From the NCBI GenBank assembly GCA_040226215.1, contig JAVKFF010000179.1:1-27587 (forward strand): a stretch of 27,587 bases of DNA, given 5' to 3'. Numbering within the stretch: the stretch's first letter is position 1; each line of letters begins with the position of its first letter. Source of the stretch: JAVKFF01 sp040226215 (GTDB lineage: Bacteria > Pseudomonadota > Alphaproteobacteria > DSM-16000 > Inquilinaceae). The notes beneath the pieces were generated by a model. It was not told the DNA's origin, ran no database searches, and saw only the letters and a program-made list of their open reading frames with translations. Of this stretch, positions 1-9,292 are shown one piece after another. The position numbers and the translations under genes were made by a program.

Positions 1-129
1 TTCCATGTCTGGGTGATCGGCTGGATCCTCGAGGCCGGGTTCACCATCGCTTTCTGGGGGCTCGCCATCGCCTGGCTGCTCGGCATCGCCCTCATCGCCC
101 TGCGCGAGGCCCGCAGCGACGCCGTCTGA
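1..129 (+). CDS. C-terminal end of a membrane protein (partial)
   Basis: The window opens inside a reading frame that runs 42 codons to a TGA at 127-129. The visible residues form one strongly hydrophobic segment (about residues 10-34 of the fragment, rich in Ile, Leu, Ala, Trp and Gly) followed by a short charged tail ending ARSDAV. This looks like the last transmembrane helix and cytoplasmic tail of an integral membrane protein. The start lies outside the window, no family can be named from so little, and the gene converges on the esterase gene. Confidence 0.6.
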   Translation, partial: FHVWVIGWILEAGFTIAFWGLAIAWLLGIALIALREARSDAV

Positions 130-169
130 CCCCAGGCGGTCGCCCCCGGGCGGCAGCCCGGCGCGGCCC

Positions 170-1180
170 TCAGGCCGACAGCGCCTTCGCCAGGAAGGGC
201 AGGCTCTCGTCCTGGCGGTGGTCGATCGCGCGGTGGGTGCCCTCGAACTCCTCGTAGCGGTGATCGATGCCCCTGGCCGTGAGGTCCCGGGTCATCTGCC
301 GGGCGCCGTAGAGCAGGTTGTACTCGTCCTGCCGGCCGCAATCGATGAACAGCGCCTTCAGTGCGCGCAGGTTCTCCGCGTGCCGCGCGAGCAGGGTGAG
401 CGGATCCCACTCCATGAAGCGGGCCCAGCGCTCCTCGATCCGCTCGCAGGTGTCGGCCGTGACCGGCAGGCGGATGCCGAAGGGTTCCGCGGGCGCGGGA
501 TCGTAGGTGGCGCACATGGCCAGCACCATCATCGCGTGGATGTCGCTGCCCGACGGGTTCTGGTCCGCCTCGAAGGACGCGATGAAGGCGCTGACGGAGC
601 CATGTTTCTCGATCTTGCGTAGCGCGATGGGGAAGTCCGTGCCGAACAGCAGGTCGAAGCCCATGTCGCCGGAATGGCAGGCGACCGCGTGCCACACGTC
701 GCCGCCATGCAGCAGGCCATGCACGATGGCACCGTAGCCGCCGGAACTCTTGCCGAACAGGCCGCGCCGGCCCGGCCCGCCGCATCCCACCGCCGCCTCG
801 ATCGCCGGCAGCATCTCGCCCACCAGCACGTCGTCCCACGGCCCCATGACGGGGGAGTTGACGAACTGGTTGCCGCCCAGCCGGGTGAAGCAGTCCGGGA
901 AGGCGACGACGACGGGCGGCATGGCGCCCGTGGCGATCAGCCGGTCGAGGCGCTGTGGCGCGTTCTCGCCGAAATTCTTCCAGCCGATCTGGCCGAGCCC
1001 GCTGCCGGTGAAACCGGCCAGGCTGATCAGCAGCGGCAGGCCGCTTCCGTCATGGTCGTGCGGCCGGTAGATGCCGATCTCCCGCGCCGCCGGGTCGCCG
1101 AGCAGGTTGTCGCGCAGGCCGCGGCAGTCGACGGTGATGCGCTCCACGCTGCCGCGCGGAAGGGTCGGATCGGGTCGCAT
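170..1180 (-). CDS. Serine esterase, alpha/beta hydrolase (esterase D / PF00756-like)
   Basis: 336-residue alpha/beta hydrolase. The nucleophile elbow is G143-K-S145-S-G147, giving Ser145 as the likely nucleophile. Asp285 (in CGRQDEY) and His316 (in EGTHR) fit the rest of the triad. The layout resembles the putative-esterase family that includes S-formylglutathione hydrolases and antigen-85-like esterases; the substrate cannot be read from sequence. No signal peptide is evident, so it is probably cytosolic. A TTG at 1243 would add 21 residues, but the ATG at 1180 has an AGGA motif about six bases upstream and is preferred. The gene follows uppP on the same strand with a gap of about 100 bp, and converges on the partial gene at the window edge. 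Confidence 0.8.
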   Translation of the reverse strand: MRPDPTLPRGSVERITVDCRGLRDNLLGDPAAREIGIYRPHDHDGSGLPLLISLAGFTGSGLGQIGWKNFGENAPQRLDRLIATGAMPPVVVAFPDCFTRLGGNQFVNSPVMGPWDDVLVGEMLPAIEAAVGCGGPGRRGLFGKSSGGYGAIVHGLLHGGDVWHAVACHSGDMGFDLLFGTDFPIALRKIEKHGSVSAFIASFEADQNPSGSDIHAMMVLAMCATYDPAPAEPFGIRLPVTADTCERIEERWARFMEWDPLTLLARHAENLRALKALFIDCGRQDEYNLLYGARQMTRDLTARGIDHRYEEFEGTHRAIDHRQDESLPFLAKALSA

Positions 1181-1277
1181 GGCTGTCCTGGTTGCCTCGG
1201 GCAAGGGGGCCTGACGGTGCCACAGGAGCCGAAGCCGCGGCAATCCCCGGCGCCGGCGACCGCCGGATTGCGCGCGC

Positions 1278-2075
1278 TCAGGCGTAGAGCAGGTAGAACA
1301 GCAAGCCGGCGAGCGCGATGCGGTAGACGACGAAGGGTGCGAAGCCGGCGCGGCGCAGCCAGGCCATCAGGAGGGCGATGGCGACCAGCGCCGACACGAA
1401 GGCGAGCCCGGCGGCGATGGCCGCGTCGAGCCCGAGCGTGACGTCGCCCGCCTCGGCCAGGTCGAGCGTGGCCAGGAGGCCGGCGCCGAGGATGGTCGGG
1501 ATCGACAGCAGCATGGAAAAGCGTGCCGCCTCGGCGCGCTCCATGCCCAGGAAGCGTCCCGCCGTCATGGTGATGCCCGAGCGGCTGGCGCCGGGGATGA
1601 AGGCCAGGCACTGGGCCAGGCCGATGATGATCGCATCGGACCAGCCGAGATGCTCGATGCGGCGGATCTGCAGGGCGGCACGGTCGGCCAGCCAGAGCAG
1701 CAGGCCGAAGACCAGGGTCGCCCAGGCGATCACCTCGGCACTGCGGAATAGCGTCGGGGCGTAGCGGTGCAGCGCGAATCCGGCGAGCACGGCCGGAATG
1801 GTGCCGACGATCAGCAGCAGTGCCAGGCGTCCGCCCGGCGTTCGCCGGCCCGTCGCCAGCCGCCCGAGACCGACCAGCACCGCCAGGACGTCGCGCCAGA
1901 AATAGATCAGCACCGCGCCCAGCGTGCCGACATGCACGGCGACGTCGATCACCAGGCCCTGGTCTGCCCAGCCGGTCAGATACGGCACCAGCACCAGATG
2001 GGCGCTGGAACTGATGGGCAGGAATTCGGTGATGCCCTGCACCAGGGCGAGAACGAGGAGATGAAGGAACGGCAC
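1278..2075 (-). CDS. uppP: Undecaprenyl-diphosphatase (UppP/BacA)
   Basis: 265-residue polytopic inner-membrane enzyme that dephosphorylates undecaprenyl pyrophosphate to recycle the lipid carrier of peptidoglycan and other envelope polymers; overproduction classically gives bacitracin resistance. Both family signatures are present: QGITEFLPISSSAH at residues 13-26, containing the (E/Q)xxxE element, and PGASRSGIT at 161-169. Length matches the family (about 265-275). The start is a GTG at 2075, which places the conserved N-terminal helix immediately after initiation; the upstream sequence shows only a weak AAGG directly before it. It is divergent from gltD across about 0.5 kb. Confidence 0.96.
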   Translation of the reverse strand: MPFLHLLVLALVQGITEFLPISSSAHLVLVPYLTGWADQGLVIDVAVHVGTLGAVLIYFWRDVLAVLVGLGRLATGRRTPGGRLALLLIVGTIPAVLAGFALHRYAPTLFRSAEVIAWATLVFGLLLWLADRAALQIRRIEHLGWSDAIIIGLAQCLAFIPGASRSGITMTAGRFLGMERAEAARFSMLLSIPTILGAGLLATLDLAEAGDVTLGLDAAIAAGLAFVSALVAIALLMAWLRRAGFAPFVVYRIALAGLLFYLLYA

Positions 2076-2588
2076 CTTGGACGGACCCCCGAGCGAATCG
2101 CCGTGTCACCGCAGGTCATGGTGTTGCGCCCTGGGCGTGCCGGCGGTCAAGATTCCTCGGGCCCGTCAAGAGCCCGCCAAGAGATAGTAACGGAATCATA
2201 CCCAATATGTCGAAGCCCTCCCGACAGGCTGGAAAGGCAACGGCGAGTCCCGCGCTTAATAGGACAGCATTTGGTAACTAAAGGTGTTTTTTCTCTCGCG
2301 TCGACTGGCGGATTCCCGTATGAAAGGTGGGATGGACGGTCGCCGGCGCTGCCGGCACCGGGGTGCGTGATCTGGTGCGTGATGTCCGTCGCGGCCTCTC
2401 CGAAGGGGCTCGGATGCCGTGGCGGTCGATAAGGGATTTCTTTGAGGAATGGCCGGGTTCGGACACCGGCGCCAGCGCCGCCAGCGGCGCCGCGGCGCCG
2501 GGTGACCGATGGCCGCGATCGACGGACGGGTTTCGCCGGGAGCGGCGCCGGTATGGCGCGGCGCCATGGCGCGAGAGGGCAGGGTCAC
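2076..2588. other. Intergenic region between uppP and gltD
   Basis: About 510 bp with no convincing gene on either strand; the ORFs crossing it are extensions or shadows of gltD. It must hold the divergent promoters of uppP and gltD, but no clear -35/-10 pair was identified. A less GC-rich stretch at about 2180-2330 contains the imperfect palindrome TTTGGTAACTAAA (2269-2281) and a run of T at 2287-2292. The part nearest gltD (about 2468-2500) is packed with overlapping GGCGCC palindromes that could fold in the leader RNA. No known riboswitch was recognised. Confidence 0.5.
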
Positions 2589-4034
2589 ATGGCCGGCAAG
2601 ATGCTGAAATTCACTTCCACCCGCGGCGAGATGCCGGACAAGCGGCAGGCCGAGGAGCGGCGCCGCGACTGGGCGGAGGTCTATGGCGAATATGCCCGCC
2701 GCAAGGCGGAGGAGCAGGCCGGCCGCTGCTCGCAATGCGGCGTGCCCTTCTGCCAGGTGCATTGCCCGCTGCACAACAACATCCCGGACTGGCTGCTGCT
2801 GACCGCTGAACAGCGGCTGGAGGAAGCCTACGAGGTCTCCTCGGCGACCAACAACATGCCGGAGATCTGCGGCCGCATCTGCCCGCAGGACCGGCTCTGC
2901 GAAGGCCACTGCGTGATCGAGCAGTCGGGCCACGGCACCGTTACCATCGGCGCCATCGAGAAGTTCATCACAGACACCGCCTGGGAACAGGGCTGGGTCA
3001 AGCCGGTGGTGCCGCGCCGGGAGCGGCCGGAATCGGTCGGCATCATCGGCGCCGGCCCGGCCGGCATGGCGGCGGCGGAGGAGTTGCGCCGCGCCGGCTT
3101 CCAGGTCCATGTCTACGACCGCTACGACCGCGCCGGCGGCCTGCTGATCTACGGCATCCCCAGCTTCAAGCTGGAGAAGGACATCGTCGAGCGGCGCTCC
3201 GGCCGGCTGGTCGACAGCCGCATCACCTTCCACCTCAACTTCGAGGTCGGCCGCGACGCCACCCTGGACGAGCTGCGCCAGCGCCACGACGCGGTGCTGA
3301 TCGCCACCGGCGTCTACAAGGCGCGCGACCTGAAGGCGCCGGGCATCGGGCTCGGCAACATCGTGCCGGCGCTCGACTATCTCACCGCCTCGAACCGCAA
3401 GGGCCTGGGCGACAGCGTGCCGGAATTCGAGAACGGCAATCTCGACGCCGACGGCAAGAAGGTCGTGGTGATCGGCGGCGGCGACACGGCCATGGACTGC
3501 GTGCGCACCGCCGTGCGCCAGGGCGCCACCTCCGTGAAGTGCCTCTACCGCCGCAACCGCGCCAACATGCCGGGCTCCCAGCGCGAGGTCGCCAACGCCG
3601 AGGAGGAGGGGGTGGAGTTCGTCTGGCAGTCCGCGCCCGAGGGCTTCCTGGGCGACGGCGTGGTGAGGGGCGTGCGCGCCCACAAGATGCGCCTCGGCCA
3701 GCCCGACGAGACCGGACGCCAGCGCCCCGAGATCATCGAGGGCTCGGCGGAGACCATGGACGCCGATCTGGTGATCATGGCGCTCGGCTTCGAGCCGGAG
3801 GATCTGCCGGGCCTGTTCGGCTGCGCCGACCTCAAGGTCAGCCGCTGGGGCACGGTGTCGGTCAGCTGGAAGACGATGATGACAAATCTCGACGGCGTCT
3901 TCGCTGCCGGCGACATCGTGCGCGGCGCCTCGCTGGTGGTCTGGGGCGTGCGCGACGGCCGCGACGCCGCGGCGGCCATCACCCGCTATATCGACGAGAA
4001 GGCGGCCGCCATGCCCGCCGTCGCCGCGGAATAG
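2589..4034 (+). CDS. gltD: Glutamate synthase [NADPH] small (beta) subunit
   Basis: 481-residue FAD/iron-sulfur subunit that takes electrons from NADPH and passes them to GltB for reductive transfer of the glutamine amide to 2-oxoglutarate. The N-terminal ferredoxin-like part has the expected cysteines: Cys47, 50, 55 and 59 (CSQCGVPFCQVHC), then Cys94, 98, 104 and 108. A dinucleotide fold begins GAGPAGMAAAEELRRAG, followed by the RAGGLLIYGIPSFKLEK segment, and a second, NADPH-binding fold has VVVIGGGDTAMDCVRTA. A C-terminal FAD contact AAGDIVRGASLVVW is also seen. The ATG at 2589 has AGGG a few bases upstream and gives the usual length; in-frame upstream codons lack support. It is followed after 50 bp by the DUF2059-type gene and then gltB. 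Confidence 0.97.
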   Translation: MAGKMLKFTSTRGEMPDKRQAEERRRDWAEVYGEYARRKAEEQAGRCSQCGVPFCQVHCPLHNNIPDWLLLTAEQRLEEAYEVSSATNNMPEICGRICPQDRLCEGHCVIEQSGHGTVTIGAIEKFITDTAWEQGWVKPVVPRRERPESVGIIGAGPAGMAAAEELRRAGFQVHVYDRYDRAGGLLIYGIPSFKLEKDIVERRSGRLVDSRITFHLNFEVGRDATLDELRQRHDAVLIATGVYKARDLKAPGIGLGNIVPALDYLTASNRKGLGDSVPEFENGNLDADGKKVVVIGGGDTAMDCVRTAVRQGATSVKCLYRRNRANMPGSQREVANAEEEGVEFVWQSAPEGFLGDGVVRGVRAHKMRLGQPDETGRQRPEIIEGSAETMDADLVIMALGFEPEDLPGLFGCADLKVSRWGTVSVSWKTMMTNLDGVFAAGDIVRGASLVVWGVRDGRDAAAAITRYIDEKAAAMPAVAAE

Positions 4035-4084
4035 CCCGCGGGCCGTTCCGCAATCGCCAAGATCAACCAAAGGAGATCAGTGAC

Positions 4085-4594
4085 ATGGCCATTCCTCGCC
4101 TCCTGCGCCCCCTGGCTGCCGTCTGCGGTGTCGCCTTCATCCTCGCCGCCACCGGGTCGGCCTCCGCCCAGGTGGACCTGCGGGAGCGCCTGCGCGACTA
4201 CGCGGTCACCTATATGGAGGCCTCCCTCGGCGAGGCGGTGATCGACCCGATGGTCGCCCAGCTCGGCCCTCAGTTCTACCCGCTCAACCCCGGCCGCCAA
4301 GCCGATGTGGACGCCGCCGTCCATGCCGCCATCGAGCGCCTGTTCGACCATGTCGCGCCGGACATGACCGACCAGGTCGTGGACTTCCTGTGGCGCGAGC
4401 TGAGCGAGGAGGACCTGCAGGTGATGCTGGACTTCTACGACTCGCCCACCGGCCAGCGCATCCTGGCGATCACGCCGCAGCTGATGGCCGAGATGATGGG
4501 CGACATGCCGACGATGATGCAGGAGACCCAGACCGTGCTGATCGAGGCCTTGACCGAGGAGTTCGCCTCCCGCGACCTCGACCTCGGCATGTGA
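4085..4594 (+). CDS. Exported DUF2059-type protein
   Basis: 169 residues. The N-terminus is a typical Sec signal (basic MAIPRLLR, a hydrophobic stretch, then SASA-Q near residue 28), so the mature protein is probably periplasmic. The mature part is helical and acidic; WRELSEEDLQVMLDFYDSPTGQRI is the characteristic segment of DUF2059 (PF09832)-like proteins, whose function is not established. The start is well supported by AAAGGAG at about 4068-4074, upstream of the ATG at 4085. It sits between gltD and gltB, 50 bp after the former and about 110 bp before the latter, and is probably co-transcribed with them. Nothing in the sequence ties it to glutamate synthase chemistry. Confidence 0.8.
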   Translation: MAIPRLLRPLAAVCGVAFILAATGSASAQVDLRERLRDYAVTYMEASLGEAVIDPMVAQLGPQFYPLNPGRQADVDAAVHAAIERLFDHVAPDMTDQVVDFLWRELSEEDLQVMLDFYDSPTGQRILAITPQLMAEMMGDMPTMMQETQTVLIEALTEEFASRDLDLGM

Positions 4595-4611
4595 CGGTCC
4601 GGCACCGATAC

Positions 4612-4653
4612 CCCCGCTGCTGATGCCCCGTTGTTGATGCCCCGTTGTTGATG
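4612..4653. repeat. Three 14-bp tandem repeats before gltB
   Basis: Three head-to-tail copies of CCCCGTTGTTGATG (4612-4625, 4626-4639, 4640-4653). The first differs at two positions (CGCTGCTG); the second and third are identical, and a partial fourth follows. The array fills most of the space between the DUF2059-type stop and gltB. Confidence 0.9.
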
Positions 4654-4665
4654 CCCGTTCCCCGC

Positions 4666-4680
4666 GCCCTCCCGGAGGGC
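4666..4680. other. Perfect hairpin in the gltB leader
   Basis: GCCCTC-CCG-GAGGGC forms a perfect 6-bp stem with a 3-base loop. There is no T tract, so it is not a convincing intrinsic terminator. It lies about 12 bases before the gltB Shine-Dalgarno sequence and could affect translation or RNA stability. Confidence 0.45.
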
Positions 4681-4703
4681 CCGGGGCCGTCTGGAGCCAA
4701 GTG

Positions 4704-7700
4704 ATGAGCGACCGGTTCGTATCCGACTACCTCGCCAACCGCGACCGTCTGATCGAGGGCCACGCCTACGACCCCGCCGACGAGCACGATGCCTGCGGCG
4801 TCGGCTTCGTCGCCTCGCTGGACGGCAGCCGGCGGCGCGACGTGGTGGTCGCGGCGATCGACGCGCTGAAGGCGGTCTGGCATCGCGGCGCGGTCGATGC
4901 CGACGGCAAGACCGGCGACGGGGCCGGCATCCACGTGGCCATCCCGCAGGCCTTCTTCCGGGAGCAGATCGAGGCGACGGGTCACGTGCCGCTCGACGGG
5001 CCGATCGCCGTCGGCATGATCTTCCTGCCGCGCACCGATCTGGAGGCGCAGGAGCGCTGCCGCTGCATCGTCGAGGGCGAGATCCTGCGCGAGGGCTACT
5101 ACATCTACGGCTGGCGCCAGGTGCCCATCGACGTCTCGGTGATTGGCGAAAAGGCCAATTCCACGCGGCCCGAGATCGAGCAGATCATGATCGGGAACCC
5201 CAATCACACGCCCGAGCCGGACTTCGAGAAGGACCTCTACATCATCCGCCGGCGCATCGAGAAGGCGGTGATGGCGGCTGGCCTGCCCAGCGTGTTCTAC
5301 GTCTGCTCGCTGTCCTGCCGCTCGGTCATCTACAAGGGCATGTTCCTCGCCGAGCAGCTGACCGATTTCTACCCCGACCTGCTGGACGATCGGTTCGAGT
5401 CGGCCTTCGCGATCTATCACCAGCGCTACTCCACCAACACCTTCCCGACCTGGCGCCTGGCGCAGCCCTTCCGCTGCATCGCCCACAACGGCGAGATCAA
5501 CACGGTGCGCGGCAACACCAACTGGATGCGCGCGCACGAGACCCGGCTGGCGGCCGAGGCCTTCGCCGACCATGTCGACGACGTCAAGCCGGTGATCCAG
5601 GACGGCAGCTCCGATTCCGCCGCGCTGGACGCCGTCTTCGAACTCCTGCTGCGCGCCGGCCGCTCGACACCCATGGCCAAGGCGCTGCTGATCCCCGAGG
5701 CGCTGACCGCCGACAAGCTGATGAAGGCGGAGCACCAGGCCCTCATCCAGTACTGCAACGCGGTCATGGAGCCGTGGGACGGTCCGGCGGCGATCGCCGC
5801 CTGGGGCGGCCGCTGGGTGGTCGGCGGCATGGATCGCAACGGTCTGCGCCCCATGCGCTACGTCATCACCGGCGGCGCGCCGGAGGACGGCGGCGGCCTG
5901 CTGATCGCCGGCTCGGAGACGGGCATGGTGCGCGTCAACGAGGCATTGGTGGTCGAGAAGGGCCGCCTCGGCCCGGGCCAGATGATCGCCGTCGATCTGG
6001 TCGAGGGCAGGCTCTACCACGACCAGGAGATCAAGGACCTGCTGGCCGCCGAGCGGCCCTATGGCGAGTGGGTCAAGCGCACCAAGGTGCTGGACCAGCT
6101 GATCGCCGACAAGGCGCACGAGCCGGTCTCGATGGACCGCGACGCCCTGCGCCGGCGGCATGTCGCCTGCGGCGTCACCATGGAGGAGCTCGAACTGATC
6201 CTCCACCCCATGGTCGAGGACGCCAAGGAGGCGACCGGCTCCATGGGCGACGACACGCCGCTCGCCGTGCTGTCGGACAACTATCGCGGCCTGCACCACT
6301 TCTTCCGGCAGAATTTCAGCCAGGTCACCAACCCGCCGATCGACAGCTTGCGCGAGCGCCGGGTGATGAGCCTGCGCACCCGTCTGGGCAATCTCGGTAA
6401 CATCCTCGACGAGGACGAGACCCAGTGCGACCTGCTGCAGCTCGACAGCCCGGTGCTGACGACGGGCGAGTTCCACGCCATGCGCAGGTACATGGGCGAG
6501 ACGGCGGCGGAGATCGACTGCACCTTCGCCATCGACGATGGCGAGCACGCGCTGCGCGACACCCTGCGCCGGGTCTGCCAGGAGGCCGAGGACGCGGTGC
6601 GCGGCGGCGCCACCCACGTCATCCTGTCCGACGAGAAGGTCTGCCGGGAACGGGCCGGCCTGCCGATGATCCTCGCGACCGGCGCGGTGCACACCCACCT
6701 GGTGCGCGAGAGCCTGCGCACCTTCACCTCGCTCAACGTGCGCTCGCAGGAATGCCTGGACGTGCACTATTTCGCCGTGCTGATCGGCGTCGGCGCGACC
6801 ACGGTGAACGCCTATGTGGCTCAGGAGTCGATTGCCGACCGTCAGCGCCGCGGCCTGTTCGGCGACATGGATCTGCGCGAGTGCCTGGCGCGCTACAAGA
6901 AGGCGATCGACGACGGCCTTTTGAAGATCATGTCCAAGATGGGCATCTCGATCATCTCCTCCTATCGCGGCGGCTGCAATTTCGAGGCCGTGGGCCTCAG
7001 CCGCTCCATGGTGGCGGAGTTCTTTCCCGGCATGTCCAGCCGCGTCTCCGGCATCGGCCTGACCGGCATCCAGAAGAAGGTGCTGGAGGCCCATGCCCGC
7101 GGCTTCGACGAGGAGGTCGTCGCCCTGCCGGTCGGCGGCTTCTACCGCTACCGGCGCAATGGCGAGCGCCACGCCTACGAGGCCGGCCTGATCCACACGC
7201 TGCAGCACGCGCTGGCGACGGACAGCTACCACACCTACCGGAAATACGCCGAGGGCATGTATGCCCAGCCGCCCATCGCCCTGCGCGACCTGCTCGACTT
7301 CCGCCGCGCCAAGCAGCCGATCTCGGTGGAGGAGGTCGAGAGCATCACCGAGATCCGCAAGCGCTTCATCACGCCCGGCATGTCGCTGGGCGCCCTGTCG
7401 CCGGAGGCGCATGGCACGCTCAACGTCGCCATGAACCGCATCGGCGCGCGCTCGGATTCCGGCGAGGGCGGCGAGGACCCGGCGCGCTTCAAGCCGGACA
7501 AGAACGGCGACAACTGGAACTCGGCCATCAAGCAGATCGCCTCGGGCCGTTTCGGTGTGACGGCGGAATACCTGAACCAGTGCCGCGAGATCGAGATCAA
7601 GGTCGCCCAGGGCGCCAAGCCCGGCGAGGGCGGCCAGCTTCCGGGCTTCAAGGTGACGGTGGAGATCGCCCGGCTGCGCCACTCCACGCCGGGCGTGATG

Positions 7701-9254
7701 CTGATCAGCCCGCCGCCGCACCACGACATCTACTCCATCGAGGATCTGGCCCAGTTGATCTACGACCTGAAGCAGATCAATCCGGACGCCACGGTCACGG
7801 TGAAACTGGTCAGCCGCACCGGCATCGGCACCATCGCCGCCGGCGTCGCCAAGGCGGGGGCCGACACCATCCTCGTCTCCGGCCATGTCGGCGGCACCGG
7901 CGCCAGCCCGCAGACCTCGATCAAATATGCCGGCCTGCCCTGGGAGATGGGCCTGTCGGAGGTGCATCAGGTGCTGACCCTGAACCGGCTGCGCCACCGC
8001 GTGCGGCTGCGCACCGACGGCGGCATCAAGACCGGCCGCGACGTGGTCATCGCCGCCATCCTCGGCGCCGAGGAATTCGGCGTCGGCACCGCCTCGCTGG
8101 TCGCCATGGGCTGCATCATGGTGCGGCAGTGCCACTCCAACACCTGCCCGGTCGGCGTGTGCACCCAGGACAAGGCCCTGCGCGAGCGCTTCACCGGCAC
8201 GCCGGAGAAGGTGGTGAACCTGTTCACCTTCATGGCGGAGGAGGTGCGCGACATCCTGGCCCAGCTCGGCTACCGCACTCTGAACGAGATCGTCGGCCGC
8301 ACCGAGCTCCTGCACCAGGTCAGCCGCGGTGCGGCCCATCTCGACGACCTCGACCTCAACCCGCTCCTGACCAAGGCCGATCCGGGCGACGAGGCGATGT
8401 ACTGCACGCGCGTCGGCCGCAACGAGGTGCCCGACACGCTGGACGCCCAGATCATCAAGGACGCCAAGCCGCTCTTCGACGTCGGCGAGAAGATGCAGCT
8501 GACCTACAACGTGCGCAACACCTACCGGGCGATCGGCACGCGGCTCAGCGCCATGATCACCCGGAAGTTCGGCATGCGCGGCCTGCAGCCCGGCCACGTC
8601 ACCGTGCGCCTGCGCGGCTCGGCCGGCCAGTCGCTGGGCGCCTGGGCGGTGCAGGGCATCAAGCTGGAGGTCTTCGGCGACGCCAACGACTATGTCGGCA
8701 AGGGCCTGTCGGGCGGCACGATCGTGGTGCGGCCGCTGACCTCAAGCCCGCTGGTCTCCAACCACAACACCATCATCGGCAACACCGTGCTCTACGGCGC
8801 CACCGCCGGCCGGCTCTTCGCCGCCGGCCAGGCGGGCGAGCGTTTCTGCGTGCGCAATTCCGGCGCCACCGTGGTGGTGGAGGGCTGCGGCTCGAATGGC
8901 TGCGAGTACATGACCGGCGGCATGGCGGTCATCCTGGGCGGTGTCGGCGACAACTTCGCCGCCGGCATGACCGGCGGCATGGCCTTCGTCTACGACGAGG
9001 ACGACAGTTTCGAGCACCGGGTCAACCCCGACTCGGTCGTCTGGCAGCGCGTCGAGACGCCGCATTACGAGGCCCTGCTGCGCGGCCTGATCGCCGAACA
9101 TGTGCGCGAGACGCAATCGGCCTGGGCGGAATCCCTGCTCACCGACTGGGACCTGATCAAGGGCCGCTTCTGGCAGGTCGTGCCCCAGGAGATGGTCGGC
9201 CGGCTGGAACACCCGATCCGCGCCGAGGCGCAGGCCAGCATCCCGGCGGAGTAG
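4704..9254 (+). CDS. gltB: Glutamate synthase [NADPH] large (alpha) subunit
   Basis: 1516-residue large subunit. It hydrolyses glutamine in an N-terminal class-II amidotransferase domain and channels ammonia to the FMN-containing synthase domain. The catalytic cysteine is expected to be Cys31 (DEHDACGVGFVA), exposed after removal of a 30-residue propeptide. The 3Fe-4S ligands are Cys1137, Cys1143 and Cys1148 (C-x5-C-x4-C within CIMVRQCHSNTCPVGVC). The FMN domain carries GGEDPARFKP and the loop SGHVGGTGASPQTSIKYAG. The C-terminal beta-helix domain is recognisable from its Gly-rich repeats (GLSGGTIVV, GATAGRLFAAG, GCEYMTGGMAVILG). A GTG directly precedes the ATG at 4704; the ATG fits GGAG at 4693-4696 with a 7-base spacer. 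Together with GltD it forms the holoenzyme. Confidence 0.98.
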   Translation: MSDRFVSDYLANRDRLIEGHAYDPADEHDACGVGFVASLDGSRRRDVVVAAIDALKAVWHRGAVDADGKTGDGAGIHVAIPQAFFREQIEATGHVPLDGPIAVGMIFLPRTDLEAQERCRCIVEGEILREGYYIYGWRQVPIDVSVIGEKANSTRPEIEQIMIGNPNHTPEPDFEKDLYIIRRRIEKAVMAAGLPSVFYVCSLSCRSVIYKGMFLAEQLTDFYPDLLDDRFESAFAIYHQRYSTNTFPTWRLAQPFRCIAHNGEINTVRGNTNWMRAHETRLAAEAFADHVDDVKPVIQDGSSDSAALDAVFELLLRAGRSTPMAKALLIPEALTADKLMKAEHQALIQYCNAVMEPWDGPAAIAAWGGRWVVGGMDRNGLRPMRYVITGGAPEDGGGLLIAGSETGMVRVNEALVVEKGRLGPGQMIAVDLVEGRLYHDQEIKDLLAAERPYGEWVKRTKVLDQLIADKAHEPVSMDRDALRRRHVACGVTMEELELILHPMVEDAKEATGSMGDDTPLAVLSDNYRGLHHFFRQNFSQVTNPPIDSLRERRVMSLRTRLGNLGNILDEDETQCDLLQLDSPVLTTGEFHAMRRYMGETAAEIDCTFAIDDGEHALRDTLRRVCQEAEDAVRGGATHVILSDEKVCRERAGLPMILATGAVHTHLVRESLRTFTSLNVRSQECLDVHYFAVLIGVGATTVNAYVAQESIADRQRRGLFGDMDLRECLARYKKAIDDGLLKIMSKMGISIISSYRGGCNFEAVGLSRSMVAEFFPGMSSRVSGIGLTGIQKKVLEAHARGFDEEVVALPVGGFYRYRRNGERHAYEAGLIHTLQHALATDSYHTYRKYAEGMYAQPPIALRDLLDFRRAKQPISVEEVESITEIRKRFITPGMSLGALSPEAHGTLNVAMNRIGARSDSGEGGEDPARFKPDKNGDNWNSAIKQIASGRFGVTAEYLNQCREIEIKVAQGAKPGEGGQLPGFKVTVEIARLRHSTPGVMLISPPPHHDIYSIEDLAQLIYDLKQINPDATVTVKLVSRTGIGTIAAGVAKAGADTILVSGHVGGTGASPQTSIKYAGLPWEMGLSEVHQVLTLNRLRHRVRLRTDGGIKTGRDVVIAAILGAEEFGVGTASLVAMGCIMVRQCHSNTCPVGVCTQDKALRERFTGTPEKVVNLFTFMAEEVRDILAQLGYRTLNEIVGRTELLHQVSRGAAHLDDLDLNPLLTKADPGDEAMYCTRVGRNEVPDTLDAQIIKDAKPLFDVGEKMQLTYNVRNTYRAIGTRLSAMITRKFGMRGLQPGHVTVRLRGSAGQSLGAWAVQGIKLEVFGDANDYVGKGLSGGTIVVRPLTSSPLVSNHNTIIGNTVLYGATAGRLFAAGQAGERFCVRNSGATVVVEGCGSNGCEYMTGGMAVILGGVGDNFAAGMTGGMAFVYDEDDSFEHRVNPDSVVWQRVETPHYEALLRGLIAEHVRETQSAWAESLLTDWDLIKGRFWQVVPQEMVGRLEHPIRAEAQASIPAE

Positions 9255-9292
9255 ACCGGCCGGCTACCGGCGGGCTCGCGTGGATGTGACTA

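Noticed and set aside
2076..2588. Glutamine-type riboswitch or attenuator before gltD
   Set aside because: GC-rich palindromes are present but no known riboswitch core or leader peptide could be recognised.
2256..4070. 604-codon minus-strand ORF opposite gltD
   Set aside because: Shadow of gltD, same compositional bias as other antisense frames.
4470..8597. Very long minus-strand ORF (1375 codons) opposite gltB
   Set aside because: It is a high-GC shadow: Ala/Gly/His/Asp-rich low-complexity translation with no domain, opposite a certain gene.
6425..9289. Long plus-strand ORF (954 codons) in another frame of gltB
   Set aside because: Arg/Pro/His-rich translation with no fold-like pattern; gltB is certain in the other frame.
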